Source: Magicicada septendecula (lineage: Eukaryota > Arthropoda > Insecta > Hemiptera > Cicadidae). From it: DNA of 64,000 bases. Positions 27,160 through 37,739 of this stretch are shown here, piece after piece. Under the pieces are notes generated by a model, which made no database searches, was not told where the DNA came from, and saw only the letters and a program-made list of their open reading frames with translations. Location: positions 45,312,344 through 45,376,343 of the forward strand of contig CM068370.1 in the NCBI GenBank assembly GCA_034769895.1, written 5' to 3'. Every line of letters begins with the position of its first letter. The first letter of the stretch is position 1. Made by a program: the position numbers and the translations under genes.

Positions 27160-27867
27160 CAATTCGTGAACAGAAGTCTGCCCACTGATTTAAGTTAACC
27201 AGCCACGATTCCTGATATGACAGTTTATGTCAGGAACTCAAGTAGTATTGCCACCAAAAAAAAAAAATCCTTTAAAATAATAGAACTTGTAACGAAAAAT
27301 ACGATAAAATGAAAATGATGATCGAAATTTTGCGATCAGTAAACTCTTTTATTACATAAAAAAATCACAGAGCACAATAAGATATTTGAAATTTAAACAA
27401 CACTTTATTTTCATCTGTCATAACATAGTCTCGTAACCAAATATTGTAGGCCGTAGAATCGCGTTGCACCCTCTTCCATCAGCTACTTTCTGTGCATACA
27501 GACAGAGAGCATTGCCCGGGAGTCACGAACTTGGACGTTGGAAGTAGGATTTGCTGGCAGAGCTGACTCGAGCTGGCTAGCTCGAGCTCTGACTCATTCG
27601 TCAGTACCAGTGGGCATTAACCGAACCCTCAGTTCGGTACCCGTTACCAGCCTTTGACTCCCAAAAACAGACGTACGTGTACCTGAATACATAGGTATAT
27701 ATCTCATTTTTTCAATTTTAAGCATATATATATTTGTCTGCTTTATTTTTTTAAGTGTATATATATACCGTACATATGCAGTACGTCATACGTGAAAACT
27801 GATAAATACAAATCATAAATACAATATATAATACAATATATAAATACAATACATAAATACTAATCTA
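27160..27867. other. AT-rich intergenic, no gene seen
   Basis: Contains a local inverted motif near 27565-27590 (CTCGAGC boxes) and a TA-rich run at 27700-27860. No gene. Confidence 0.45.
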
Positions 27868-28085
27868 CCGTGTAGCGTCGGTCGGATCTTCTTCCGCCCA
27901 GTCAGTCGGTTTCCCCTCCCTACGGCGTCGGTCGACTCCCCTTCCTCGTAACGTCGGTCGGCTCCCATCCCTTGCAGCCAGTCGGTTACCCTTCTTCGCG
28001 GCGTCGGCCGGTCCTTCTTCCGTGCAATCAGTCGGTTTTCCTTCCGTGTAGCGTCGGTTGGCTCTCCTCCGTGCACGTCGATTCG
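27868..28085. repeat. imperfect 24-26 bp minisatellite, about 8 copies
   Basis: Consecutive units follow the pattern GCGTCGGTCGGCTCCCCTTC or ATCAGTCGGTTTTCCTTCC, each ending in a short variable part. Minus-strand frames translate to repeated RRxTDxxEGKPTD-like peptides, which follow from the repeat; no gene is inferred. Confidence 0.8.
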
Positions 28086-30588
28086 ACAACTCTTCAAGCT
28101 GCAGCAACGTGTTCAGAAATAGCAGCGACCGTCCTGACTCCAACGACTATATAAGGACAGAAACTTGGTAGTCTACCGAAAAATACGACTGAAGCGGGGA
28201 ACAACCGGAAAGAAAGGACAACCGTCGAATGCGAGAAAGGCTGAATAAAGGACAATTTATTTGTACTGGAGGAAGAGGGAAACTTAGAACTCTCTGGCGA
28301 GATAACACATGCGGGACTAGTGACAACATACCTGATGGCTAGTAATTGATTTTGGTGGAAGAAATAAAGATCATAACCCACAAGGACTATAAACCAAGTA
28401 AAGATGATGAAGATGAAGAAGAAGAACGAAGAAAAAGAAGAAGACTCTACATTCCAATATGCCTACGGATGTCTTCCATGACACACCGTGGTGCTTATGG
28501 TGCAAGACAAGTGTTACTCTTTCGGTCGTCCAGTTGATTACACCATAGGTTACTGTGGTTTTTAATTAATCAGGTAATAAAATATGAATATATGAAGAAT
28601 CCAACGTAAAAATGTTCACAAATAAAACGAAGATTATGGCTTTCGGAAGCAGAGACACGGTTGTTTAAAAATAATGATTAAGAATCAGACATTGGATCAA
28701 GTTAAATACATAAACAATAAAACATAAAAAACAAATGGTAGGCCTACGTTAAAGCATCAACAGAACCCTTAAGAACATAGTGTGACTAGATACTACAATT
28801 AAATTTTATGAAGCTACCCTTCATAAAACTATTATACTATTATAATACTATTACTATTACAACTAATATACTATTAGTAACTATTAGTACTATTATAGCC
28901 TATAGTAGTGAGATAGGTTTACGATCACGATACTGAAACAAAGTAGCCTACAATCTTCCAAGACGAAATTCGTACGAGACTTGAAACAGTGCACAAGAGA
29001 TGACAGAATTAGAAATCGAGACAACACAACATCAGTGCAAAAAATAAAACATCTTAGGCAGAAATAGAAAGAGTAATTAGAAATGATGAGTAGCGAAGAC
29101 TGCCTAAACAAGCCGTCAAAGACAAAGAAGCAAAAAGGGGGAACTACTGCAGGACGACCAAAGACAAGAGAAAAATGACCAGATACTCACTTGAAAACGG
29201 AACACAAATGAATAAGCCAGCGAGCGAAGATGACTGTCAACCGACCCGTGCCAATTTCGAAAATAAAGTGAACAAATTTCATTTTGTATCCATGGTTATG
29301 TAACAGAATTAAACGTATTGTTGTTTAATAATAAATTAAATAATCAAAAATAAATTATTGAAGAACGTACAGTCGTAATAAAATTGAAACACATCTCTTG
29401 TTTGAGATCACAAACGAATTGTCAGTTTTACCTAAACGTGTGTTATTCGAGAGCGTTTTGGGACGGGATTGGCTAAGACCATACGATAGTATTTCTCTGA
29501 TGATTTACAATGTTCACTTATGCTGAAGTAAGTTAGTGCGGAATCGCGAATCCGTTTATATTAACTAGGTTCGTTCAAGACCAGACGTTGGCCTAAATCC
29601 TTGCAAAATACCACGAGACTTTCTTGCCTTTTTGGTATCGTTTTGACAAGACTTCTGTTTTTGCGTTATTCGCTACATTGATGTACATTTTGTTTTTCTA
29701 TTTTTCAATTAAATATATGTGCGCGCATTGATAAATACAAAAGTGTGGCGAATAGGTCTACTACGAACAGCTTTAGAGTAGGCATTCATTTGAATTTCAC
29801 TTTTCATTTATTTAAATCAAAAAGTCGGTTGATTTTCTAAGAAATCAGTTTTATTCGTTTTCACAAAACTTTAAGTTCTATAAAGTCTAAGGCTCTAATG
29901 AAATATTTAATTTCAGACAGATATTTGACATGAAATTTATCACGCACTCAAGTAAAACAATTTTGTATTTTCTCTTCACCACTTAAAAACAGCCCATAAA
30001 CAAAATGGTAAGTCGGTTTTGGCGCACATCTGTTATGATTTAATCTCTATACTAGTAATGGTTAAAACAAAACAACAAAAATAAAAACAAAAAGAGTCAA
30101 AGAGTCGTTGCGTATTATACTAAATAGGCTACTAAATTATCGTACTATGTAAGAAATGAAGAATGTTTGTGCTCTGACTGTGTTACTATATACTATATTG
30201 AAAATTTAAACCAAAAAGACAAATTAGATAACTGTATTTTAATTTTGTGCATTGCTGTACATAATTAGGACTGAATGTAAACAAATAACGAAATCATAAG
30301 CCATGTTTTCGATACTAACGACAGTGTTGTAATAATTAAACATGTGTGAGTACTGTCTCAATAATTGTACCTGCACTTATTTTCGATATTTTGATCAGGC
30401 CAGGATTAGGCGAGTATTGGTATCGATACGTAGTGAATATCGCATATAATTTTAGTTAAATGAAAGAATTCGTTAAAATTTATGAGTATATGTCATAAAA
30501 TAGTTTGTTGACGATTGCAATCGTTTTCCTATGTCATATTTTTTTTTATGAAAAATGTTTCTAGCACTAATATAACACCAATGTACGG
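28086..30588. other. intergenic, no gene seen
   Basis: About 2.5 kb without recognised features, apart from a purine-rich GAAGAA tract near 28400-28445 and a short ACTATTA repeat near 28825-28890. Confidence 0.45.
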
Positions 30589-30843
30589 CAGGGGCGGACC
30601 TAGGATTTCATTCGGGGGGGGGGGGCATTTTTTCAACCACATATCGTTTTCTTAGAGAAATGTTTTTCTCGTGTTATAATGGATATCGTGCCAACAACTT
30701 AAAACGAATTGGCAAATAATAGCTGTAATTCACTAATTTCATTAACATCAATTAAAAACATACATCAGAGATAGGCTCCCAGTTTGTCTTGGAAGCCCAA
30801 TAATACCTTTCTGTAGAACATAAATACTTTAAAGAGAACGTTA

Positions 30844-31251
30844 TGTGGATGGTTAGTGAGGATCGGTCAATAATACAACTTTTAGTTATTTTGCGTCGAC
30901 GTTTCGACAGTATTTATTGTCATCTTCAGGACCTGTGTATGAAATACAATAGAAATATCAAACATAACGAAACAATTAAATATTTTGGTAAACGTGTTGG
31001 TGATGTGAGTGTGTGCGTGCGTATGTATGTATCATTTTTTATGTGAAGACTTATGATAGTTTGTTTACATCTTCAAATTATCTTTAAGAAAGCGAGCAAA
31101 TTATAGTATGAGAGAACTTAATTTATACAGTATTACAATTTAAATTACTAAATGTAATGTTACAAAATAACTAAAAGTTGTATTATTGACCGATCCTCAC
31201 TAACCATCCACTAAAACATTCACTGATTGACGGTCACTAAAAATTTAAGGA
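30844..31251. mobile_element. short Penelope-like element with inverted arms
   Basis: A 408-bp insertion flanked by an exact 16-bp duplication, TTTAAAGAGAACGTTA, at 30828-30843 and 31252-31267. The inverted arms are 30846-30893 and 31163-31210. A 41-bp tail (31211-31251) lies on the right only. The left arm continues into a complete hammerhead; the right arm starts about 4 nt past the predicted cleavage site. The centre has no recognisable coding sequence. Structure and duplication length match the larger PLEs of the window. Confidence 0.85.
30895..30932 (-). ncRNA. hammerhead ribozyme
   Basis: Minus strand: helix I GUC/GAC (3 bp), CUGAAGA, extra U, helix II GACA/UGUC, GAAA, helix III ACGU and cleavage nucleotide C. 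The core is complete; helix I is short. Confidence 0.77.
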
Positions 31252-32029
31252 TTTAAAGAGAACGTTAAAATGAAGAAAGTGAGGGTTAACAGCTTGTGTA
31301 TAGATGCTGTGGATATAAATCTGTATAACAGGGTCGTGGATATAAATTTTACAGTATGTAAAATAATGTTAAACAGTTTTGTTAAAAAATATAAGGATTG
31401 TCAGCCTTTTTCAAAAGGAAAATCAGAAAAAGAAAGAAAGGTAAAAAAATGGAAGAAATAAATATGACTATATACTTGTTAAATAAGTGTTTTATTTATC
31501 CTTCTTGATATTTTAAAAAATATGTGGATAATGTATGTTTCATTATATGTTTATTGCATGTGTCATTAAAAAAAACGAAATATTTAAGCAAATTTGGTCA
31601 AAGAAGCCGCGTTGATTACGCGAGTACATAGGATAACACTGGAACTGTTCGAATCCTAAAGTCAAAAATCGTCGTACGCGCCATGGCCTGTCTTTTCGTA
31701 GGCTTCGTTTTACGGCCAACTAGCGGGTAAAAGCAAACAATTCATTCGTTGCGGAATTAAATAAATCAGCTGACATGGCTCAAGCATAGTGCAAACCACG
31801 CCGTCATATGAATCATGTTTGAAGTCGCTTGTAACCAGCACAAAATCGTGTCCTCCAACTCTCTTTCAAGTCGACTTATTTCCATTTTTCAGCATTTTTT
31901 CCAACGTCTGCCATATTTATTATTGAGAATAAGGCCTATTATTGTAGATTATTTAAACTTGCCATTGACCTAAATGCAATTTTTAATACCTGGACTACAG
32001 TGTGCAAGTAACGACGTTGTGAATAAGTT

Positions 32030-32435
32030 GTATAAGTTCAACCTTATGTGCGGGACCATTAGGTGAACCCTTAAGTCACCAAGTAAAGGAACACGCCTAA
32101 AATTCTACAAGGTGATGACTCTTCCAACACTTCTTTACGGGTCTGAGAATTGGAATTTAACGAAAGGCCAGGCCAGTCGCATCCAAGCGACTGAAATGAG
32201 ATTTCTCAGGCACGTGGTAGGGTATACTCTCCTTGATCTTCGAAGAAACACAGATATACGGCAGGAACTGAATATTATGAGTATACTCGACAGGATCGCC
32301 CAGTATCGGCTGAATTGGTGGGAACATCGTTGCCGAATGGATGACTGCCGCGTTCCCATACAACTATGGAACTATAAGCCGAGGGGACGGAGAGGTGTGG
32401 GACGTCCGAGGAAGCGCTGGAGTGACCAGCTCTAA
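32030..32435 (+). pseudogene. LINE reverse transcriptase C-terminal fragment
   Basis: The frame from about 32060 to the stop at 32435 encodes KFYKVMTLPTLLYGSENW, then EMRFLRHVVGYTLLDLRRNT, DIRQELNI and GRRGVGRPRKRWSDQL. This is the region just after the RT domain of an arthropod non-LTR retrotransposon, ending in the basic GRPRKRW tail common in such proteins. A TGA lies upstream in the same frame and the catalytic RT motifs are missing, so it is a dead 5'-truncated copy. The clade is uncertain. Confidence 0.72.
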
Positions 32436-33024
32436 TCTTTGACTCTTTGAGACCGGAACAAAACATCCTTGGTTTAATCCTTGAAGATCATTATGACTGA
32501 CCTACGTAGTAATTTTTTTAAATTGACAAACTTGGAAGTCAATTAATTGAATTTCAAAAAACACGCAAGCAGTTTAAAGTTTTTTGGTCCAACATGTTTT
32601 AATTTTTTCAGATTTCGGGGGGGGGATATATTCCCCAGGTTCGCCCCTGGTTCACAAGATATGGACTTGCTGGAATCTTAAGCCCTTTTTAATGGTTTAA
32701 AAAGGGCTTTCGAGATGCATGTGAATAAAAAGGGCTTTAAATTCTGCCAAGTCAATATCTAGTAAATAGTTCAAAACAGATATTGTTTACGTTGTAGCAA
32801 CTGAATGATCTAAACGCCAAACATATAGATTTATTATTAACTGATATGATCATCACCGTCATCATGATAATGCCCACATTCAGTATAACAACATTTCAGC
32901 AGTACTGCATTGATTTTTAAAAAAATAATTAAATAAATAACATAAAATTGTTTTATATATAACCATAATCTACTAAAAAGAAATAAAATAAGACTGAATT
33001 TGGTTGAGCAGTACCCTTTAAAAT

Positions 33025-33472
33025 CAGGGACATATTCTGTGGGGGGGGGACGAGACCGGACCCCCCCCCCAGAGAGTCGAAAAAGTAGACGAATTTTGTT
33101 AATCTCTTCATTTTTAGGCTGTTTTATATTTTTCAGCCGTGTACTCTAATAGGCCTATAGTAGTAGCTCCTTTTTAAATATATATAAACAGGTTTGTTAC
33201 ACAGCATTAGGGTATACATTTGAAATACGAAACATAGGAAAATCAATTAACTCAATAAGTATTTTTGAACAGTGTTACAATAACGCATATTTTTATTGTG
33301 TCATTACTGTTTACTTTAATGGGACTGATTTCAGGATGTGATCACGCGTTTTTCAGCCACTTTAAAGACAGTAATGTTCATTAGTCTTAACTCATATTTT
33401 CTTTTGTATGAAGCCGACCCGGCCCCGGACCCCTCCAAAGCCAAATTCTAGATACGCCACTGTTTAAAATTA
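33025..33472. mobile_element. hAT-type MITE with 8-bp target duplication
   Basis: Flanked by TTTAAAAT at 33017-33024 and 33473-33480. The left end is CAGGGACATATTCTGTGGG; the right end in reverse complement is CAGTGGCGTATCTAGAATT. Runs of G and C lie near the left end. 448 bp, non-coding, so it would depend on a transposase in trans. Confidence 0.75.
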
Positions 33473-33601
33473 CTAACACAACCATTACTGTGCCAGCAAA
33501 TATATAACACCAAAAAAACGTTTGAATAAATTGAGTTTGATCAGAAAAATAAATAAATAAAATTTTAAAAATTCAGTACACGAGATTGAAAAAAATCTGA
33601 G

Positions 33602-33612
33602 GAAAAAAAAAT
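33602..33612 (-). terminator. RNA polymerase III terminator of tRNA-His
   Basis: On the minus strand a run of nine T residues follows the tRNA 3' end within a few bases, a normal Pol III stop. Confidence 0.8.
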
Positions 33613-33614
33613 TT

Positions 33615-33686
33615 TGCCGTGACCAGGATTCGAACCTGGGTTATTGCGGCCACAACGCAATGTCCTAACCACTAGACGATCACGGC
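33615..33686 (-). tRNA. tRNA-His (GTG)
   Basis: Minus strand: acceptor GCCGTGA/TCACGGC, D-arm GTCTAGTGGTTAGGAC, anticodon loop TTGTGGC with GTG, and T-arm CCAGG-TTCGAAT-CCTGG. All stems pair and the gene has no intron, so it looks functional. It starts at G1; the His-specific G-1 is added after transcription in eukaryotes. No CCA is encoded. Confidence 0.95.
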
Positions 33687-34028
33687 TACCGAACCGGCGG
33701 GAAAATCCCGCGTCTAGAGGCCAACTTTACTATCACTCGTGTTGCTTCCTATGTCGTTATAGTTCTCCGATTCTAGAACACGGAACGTAACTTCGTTTAT
33801 GTGGTTATACAGCAAAGGGCTATGCAGTTTCGGCCGACCCACATACTACTACGCAACAATACCTATAATTTATGTAAATACAGTACACAGTGCGAACTTT
33901 GTGATTAAACGAACGTTACGTGGGGAGTGCGCCGTTATCTCCAGTGAAACAAATGGGACTCCACGCTGATAAAGACACCGTGCTGACATTAAAACTTTGT
34001 CAAAGGGACATGGAACACGGCAGATACC

Positions 34029-34861
34029 CAGAGGCGGATTTATGCATCGGCAGCTGCCTACGGGCAGCAAAATTTGAGGAGCGGCAAATTTTGAAAAGGT
34101 GAAATTTGACGGATGTTATGTTGTTTTTATACCCTAGAGATGTTGTAAATGCCGCTCCATTTCGTCCCAATATGATAAGAAACTTTTAAAAATATATATA
34201 TTGTTTAGTAACTAGGCTTATTACATTAAGAGAATAGTTCGTCGTTTCTGTATATGAAGTACATCGGTTTTTCGTAATTACATTTACACGCATTATCTAT
34301 GTGACACTTGCATTATATTAATTAATTAACTATTAATTCGTTTACATTCAACGAATGTAAACTATTTCAAAGACTATTATTATAACTCCCTTTATCTTTT
34401 TAATGTTGTACCAGCTTGCACACAAAATTGTATTAAATTGTTATAGTTGTTTTGATTGTTCTTCTTTTTTTCACAGTACTAAATAATATAGAATATAGAA
34501 CTTTCACTTGTGAAAACTTACTTGTTTTTCTTTCCGAACGAGTTTCACAAGTGAAAGTTCTATATTCTATATTAAATTGTTATGTTTTAATTTCAGATAA
34601 AATGTTTTGGAATAAACACGGCTACAGTAATTTAATGTCTTATTCTAGGCCTACTCTTCTTAGTACGTTATGTAAATTGTTCTGTAGAAATGTATTAAGA
34701 AAAATTGAGAAGAAAATATTATATAAAGAACAAATTTTAGGGTAACTGAAAATCTGAAGGATTGAATTAAACCCGTAAACGTACCCCCCCCCCCCACAGA
34801 GATGAGGGAGGGCGGCAAATTTATACTGCCTACGGGCGGCAAAATGGTAAATCCGCCCCTG
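34029..34861. mobile_element. non-autonomous hAT element with 8-bp target duplication
   Basis: Flanked by exact CAGATACC at 34021-34028 and 34862-34869. Ends: CAGAGGCGGATTTATGCATC at left; CAGGGGCGGATTTACCATTT in reverse complement at right. Both ends then carry a CCTACGGGC motif (GCTGCCTACGGGCAGC at left, CTGCCTACGGGCGGC at right). 833 bp, no transposase. It carries an internal hairpin at 34485-34573. Confidence 0.88.
34485..34573. repeat. internal hairpin, arms about 31 bp
   Basis: AATATAGAATATAGAACTTT at the left arm is mirrored by AAAGTTCTATATTCTATATT at the right arm, with TTTCAC/GTGAAA continuing inward and a loop of about 25 nt. It lies inside the hAT element 34029-34861. Confidence 0.8.
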
Positions 34862-35074
34862 CAGATACCACCTATAGGCCATGTAGGACTCGACGAACCA
34901 GCTTTTAGATGAGTTTGGGAACGAGGCTGGCAGGAGAGTGGTCAGAATTTGTGGGACTGTGTCAAGGAAGAAAGTTCAGAATACTGTACAGTATTTTAAT
35001 AAATGGTTATAAAACTGGAAAAAAAGGTTAAATTATTTATAAGAGGAATAAGACCGCTACACAGGAAACCTTTA

Positions 35075-35230
35075 GTAATTTTTACTTCTATGTTCCGTAA
35101 GGAAATGGAAGTATGGTGATCGCGAAAAAAATCGTCTTCGAGATAACGGCTGATTCTGAGTGTACCAGAGCATATTTTAAGCAATAAACTAGTGCCGCCT
35201 AGTGCCGGTGCCAAAAAGTGAGAAAAAAGG
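35075..35230 (+). repeat. dispersed repeat, 5'-end copy
   Basis: Begins TTTTTACTTCTATGTTCC and continues AAGGAAATGGAAGTATGGTG, then GTGCCGCCTAGTGC. It matches the start of the copies at 57745 and 47060. Only the 5' end is present here. Confidence 0.7.
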
Positions 35231-35244
35231 GGAGAAATCAGCAG

Positions 35245-35292
35245 TTGCGTTTGCATTTGTGTATATTAGCGTATACACAAATGCAAATGCAA
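35245..35292. repeat. short hairpin, 21-bp arms
   Basis: TTGCGTTTGCATTTGTGTAT is mirrored by ATACACAAATGCAAATGCAA with a 6-nt loop. No associated gene. Confidence 0.8.
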
Positions 35293-35663
35293 TTCCTAAT
35301 TTCTAAAGCATTTATATATTTTTACAGTTAATTTCACGAGTTACGTTAACATTAACTTCCATGTTCATTTTCAATATTATATAAAAATCATATATATATA
35401 TAGGCTTACCATAATTTTTTCTTCTCAAACTGGGACACTTGTAAAATAATTTGTCATGCAATCTTGAAAATATCAAGTCTTAATTATTACGTAACTTTAA
35501 GCTTTCTACGCCTCAATTACACAATTAGGCCAACTTGGGTACATATTACAGAATACTAAAAGTGCGTTCACGCGTTCACAATCACTTACAATTACAATTA
35601 CAAAATAGATACATATTTTACTATATGAGGAACAAAACTACCTTACGTTCTTACTGCAAAAAC

Positions 35664-37732
35664 CTATTTATCCGCTGGTTGAAACCATTCATATTTGTTA
35701 CTGGTGTGGACCTTTTTTAGAAACGGTTTGTCATTCTTAATTTTGTCATAAAATTCACTACAGCTGAGTTCAATGTTTAATTTACAAATCATTAAACCTT
35801 TCACTGTGGATTCCGCCATTTTACCTCTTTCTTCAGACCATATATTGTTCATAATTGAAAATGCCCTTTCAACAGGAGCAGAAGAGCCTGGCAGGCAGAA
35901 AATGTACTCGACAACGCGGCTGAGATTATCCACAGAAATATTTCGATTCTTGAAATGCCGGAACAGTTGAACCCATTTATCTTGACAGTTCAAGTTATTG
36001 GTTTTCCAGTTGTCACAGTTTGAAGACCAAATGCTTTGGCAACCACCACTTCATCAAACAGTTCATCCATTATTATGGCTGGTTTTCCAAGTGTTTCGTT
36101 GATTTTTTCACCAGCTATCTCAATTTCGGGCCATGGAATGGCATTGTTGTTTATCCACGTAAATGATTCTCCTCCACCAAAACTATTTTCCCACAGCTCA
36201 ATATAGGAGAGACATCGGTCATAAACTCTCTTATTATATTAACAGAATTGATACCACAATCCTCATCCTCAAGTTTCTTCAATAGTTTCTTAGCTTCTTG
36301 TGGTACAAATTTATTGTCGCGCCTTTCTTGAAGATTGTGTTTCAGATTTTCCAGTTCAATCGCAATATCGGTTGCCCTAGCTGCAGTTTTCTCCATAGCC
36401 AAGATTGTTTTATTAAACAAGGTAAGCTGTCCATGAACAAACCACAAATACATTTCTCCACTATCACTCTCAAAGAACTCTTTTATCATTTTCGGGCGCT
36501 GTTCTTGGGATAAAAAGTAAGACTTAATTCCTTCATACATGAGAAGTAATCTCTCAATAGCTGGAAGCAGGGAAAGGAACCGGGTGGTACCATGTTGTAG
36601 AACGTTTTTGTACTCAATGTGTACAAAGTCGCAGAACTCTTTTAATTCAGTCACTCGCACAGTATAAATGTAGAAATATTTGAATATTTTTACTGCAAGA
36701 GCTTCTACTTCAATAGGTAGCACATCTAATGCAGTTTGCAGGCAGTTGTGGACTATATGAGCACCACAACCAATACCCACGATATTTTTTGCCAATTCTT
36801 TCTTCACTCGAACATAAACATTATTTACTCCTTTGCGTTTTACGCCTCCAAAATTTGTGTTCCAATTATCACCACAAAATCCAATGACTTTCTGTACTAA
36901 GTCATTTTTCTTTATAACTGACACTAAATAGTTTGCCAATATCTCGGAAGTTTCACCAGGAACTGACTGAAATTCTAGAAGCTTAACTTTCACTCCTTGT
37001 TCTGGCACAAAGTACCACACAATCAGTGGAGTAGCTAGCAAGGGTGGCACCCGGGGCGGATATAGATGGTGTCACCCCATTAACCCGCGAGAACTCGCGC
37101 CTATTTCTGAACCGGGAAAACTCGCGCGCGTCTTTCTCTCACTCCTATTAAATTCTATTATTATTATCTAACGTCCTTCTTTGGAACTATGTTGGTTCAA
37201 CAATTCTCTCCGTGTAGCAAGGTGTCCGCCCAAGGTTACTCTACTACATCAGCACGTTAGTTGTCTAGCTCCTGCAGCACCAAATTTCTCTCCGTGTAGC
37301 CAACATACTCTAGGTAAAGGTAAGCGTAAATGTGAACGCACATCTGTCCGCGCCGCACCGTCCGAATTTTCGAAATTCATATGAAAAAACTTCGCAATAT
37401 GTACAAACACGCGCACGGTTTTTTCATATTTTTTTGAAGTTTTTGTAAATTTTTAAATCGCGGGTGGGTGTCACCCCTAAACGGGTGACACCCGGGGCGA
37501 ACCGCCCCCCCCCCCCAGCTACGCCTCTGCACACAATACAGGGGACAATCTTAATTGCTTTTCTGTTAGAAGCATCGATTGTTAGTGTCACAAAATTTGT
37601 TTTGACAAAATGTTCACACTTTACTCTGTCCTCATAACCACACAATTTTTTCAAAAATGGATAATCTTGCTTTAAACCATCAGTAAATGTGCTGTTCTTT
37701 TTCGGCATCTTGATGTTCTTGAAATGACACAC
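35664..37732 (-). pseudogene. hAT-family transposase, broken and split by a MITE
   Basis: Read right to left. The N-terminal part is at 37732-37530 (KNSTFTDGLKQDYPFLKKL). It is interrupted by the 506-bp MITE at 37024-37529 and continues to 36151 with IGFCGDNWNTNFGG and GIGCGAHIVHNCLQ, motifs of the hAT catalytic region in the ZBED/ZNF862-like group. A frame break near 36000-36150 is followed by the C-terminal dimerisation domain (LPGSSAPVERAFSIMNNIW, 35993-35664), the hallmark of hAT transposases. Removing the MITE joins the first two parts in sense and supports insertion into a former gene. Terminal repeats of the parent element were not located. Inactive now. Confidence 0.85.
37024..37529. 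mobile_element. hAT-type MITE inside hAT transposase gene
   Basis: Flanked by exact 8-bp CACACAAT at 37016-37023 and 37530-37537. Ends: CAGTGGAGTAGCTAGC at left; CAGAGGCGTAGCTGGGGG in reverse complement at right. Both ends carry a GGGTGNCACCC box. 506 bp. The middle holds no gene. It inserted into the transposase pseudogene 35664-37732. Confidence 0.88.
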
Positions 37733-37739
37733 TCTTGGA

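Larger units (their letters stand above)
30589..32649. mobile_element. possible hAT-like element with G-rich termini
   Basis: The left end starts CAGGGGCGGACCTAGG followed by a long G run; the right end in reverse complement starts CAGGGGCGAACCTGGG and also has a G/C run. These look like hAT inverted ends. The flanking 8-mers (ATGTACGG and GTTCACAA) do not match, so the two ends may come from different insertions, or the duplication has decayed. The interval contains a PLE and a LINE fragment but no transposase. Confidence 0.4.

Noticed and set aside
27813-28143. Two overlapping basic repeat proteins on the minus strand
   Set aside because: Both follow the 24-26 bp minisatellite in different frames.
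30581-32657. Target duplication for the 30.6-32.6 kb hAT-like pair
   Set aside because: The flanking 8-mers do not match, so the two ends cannot be claimed as one insertion.
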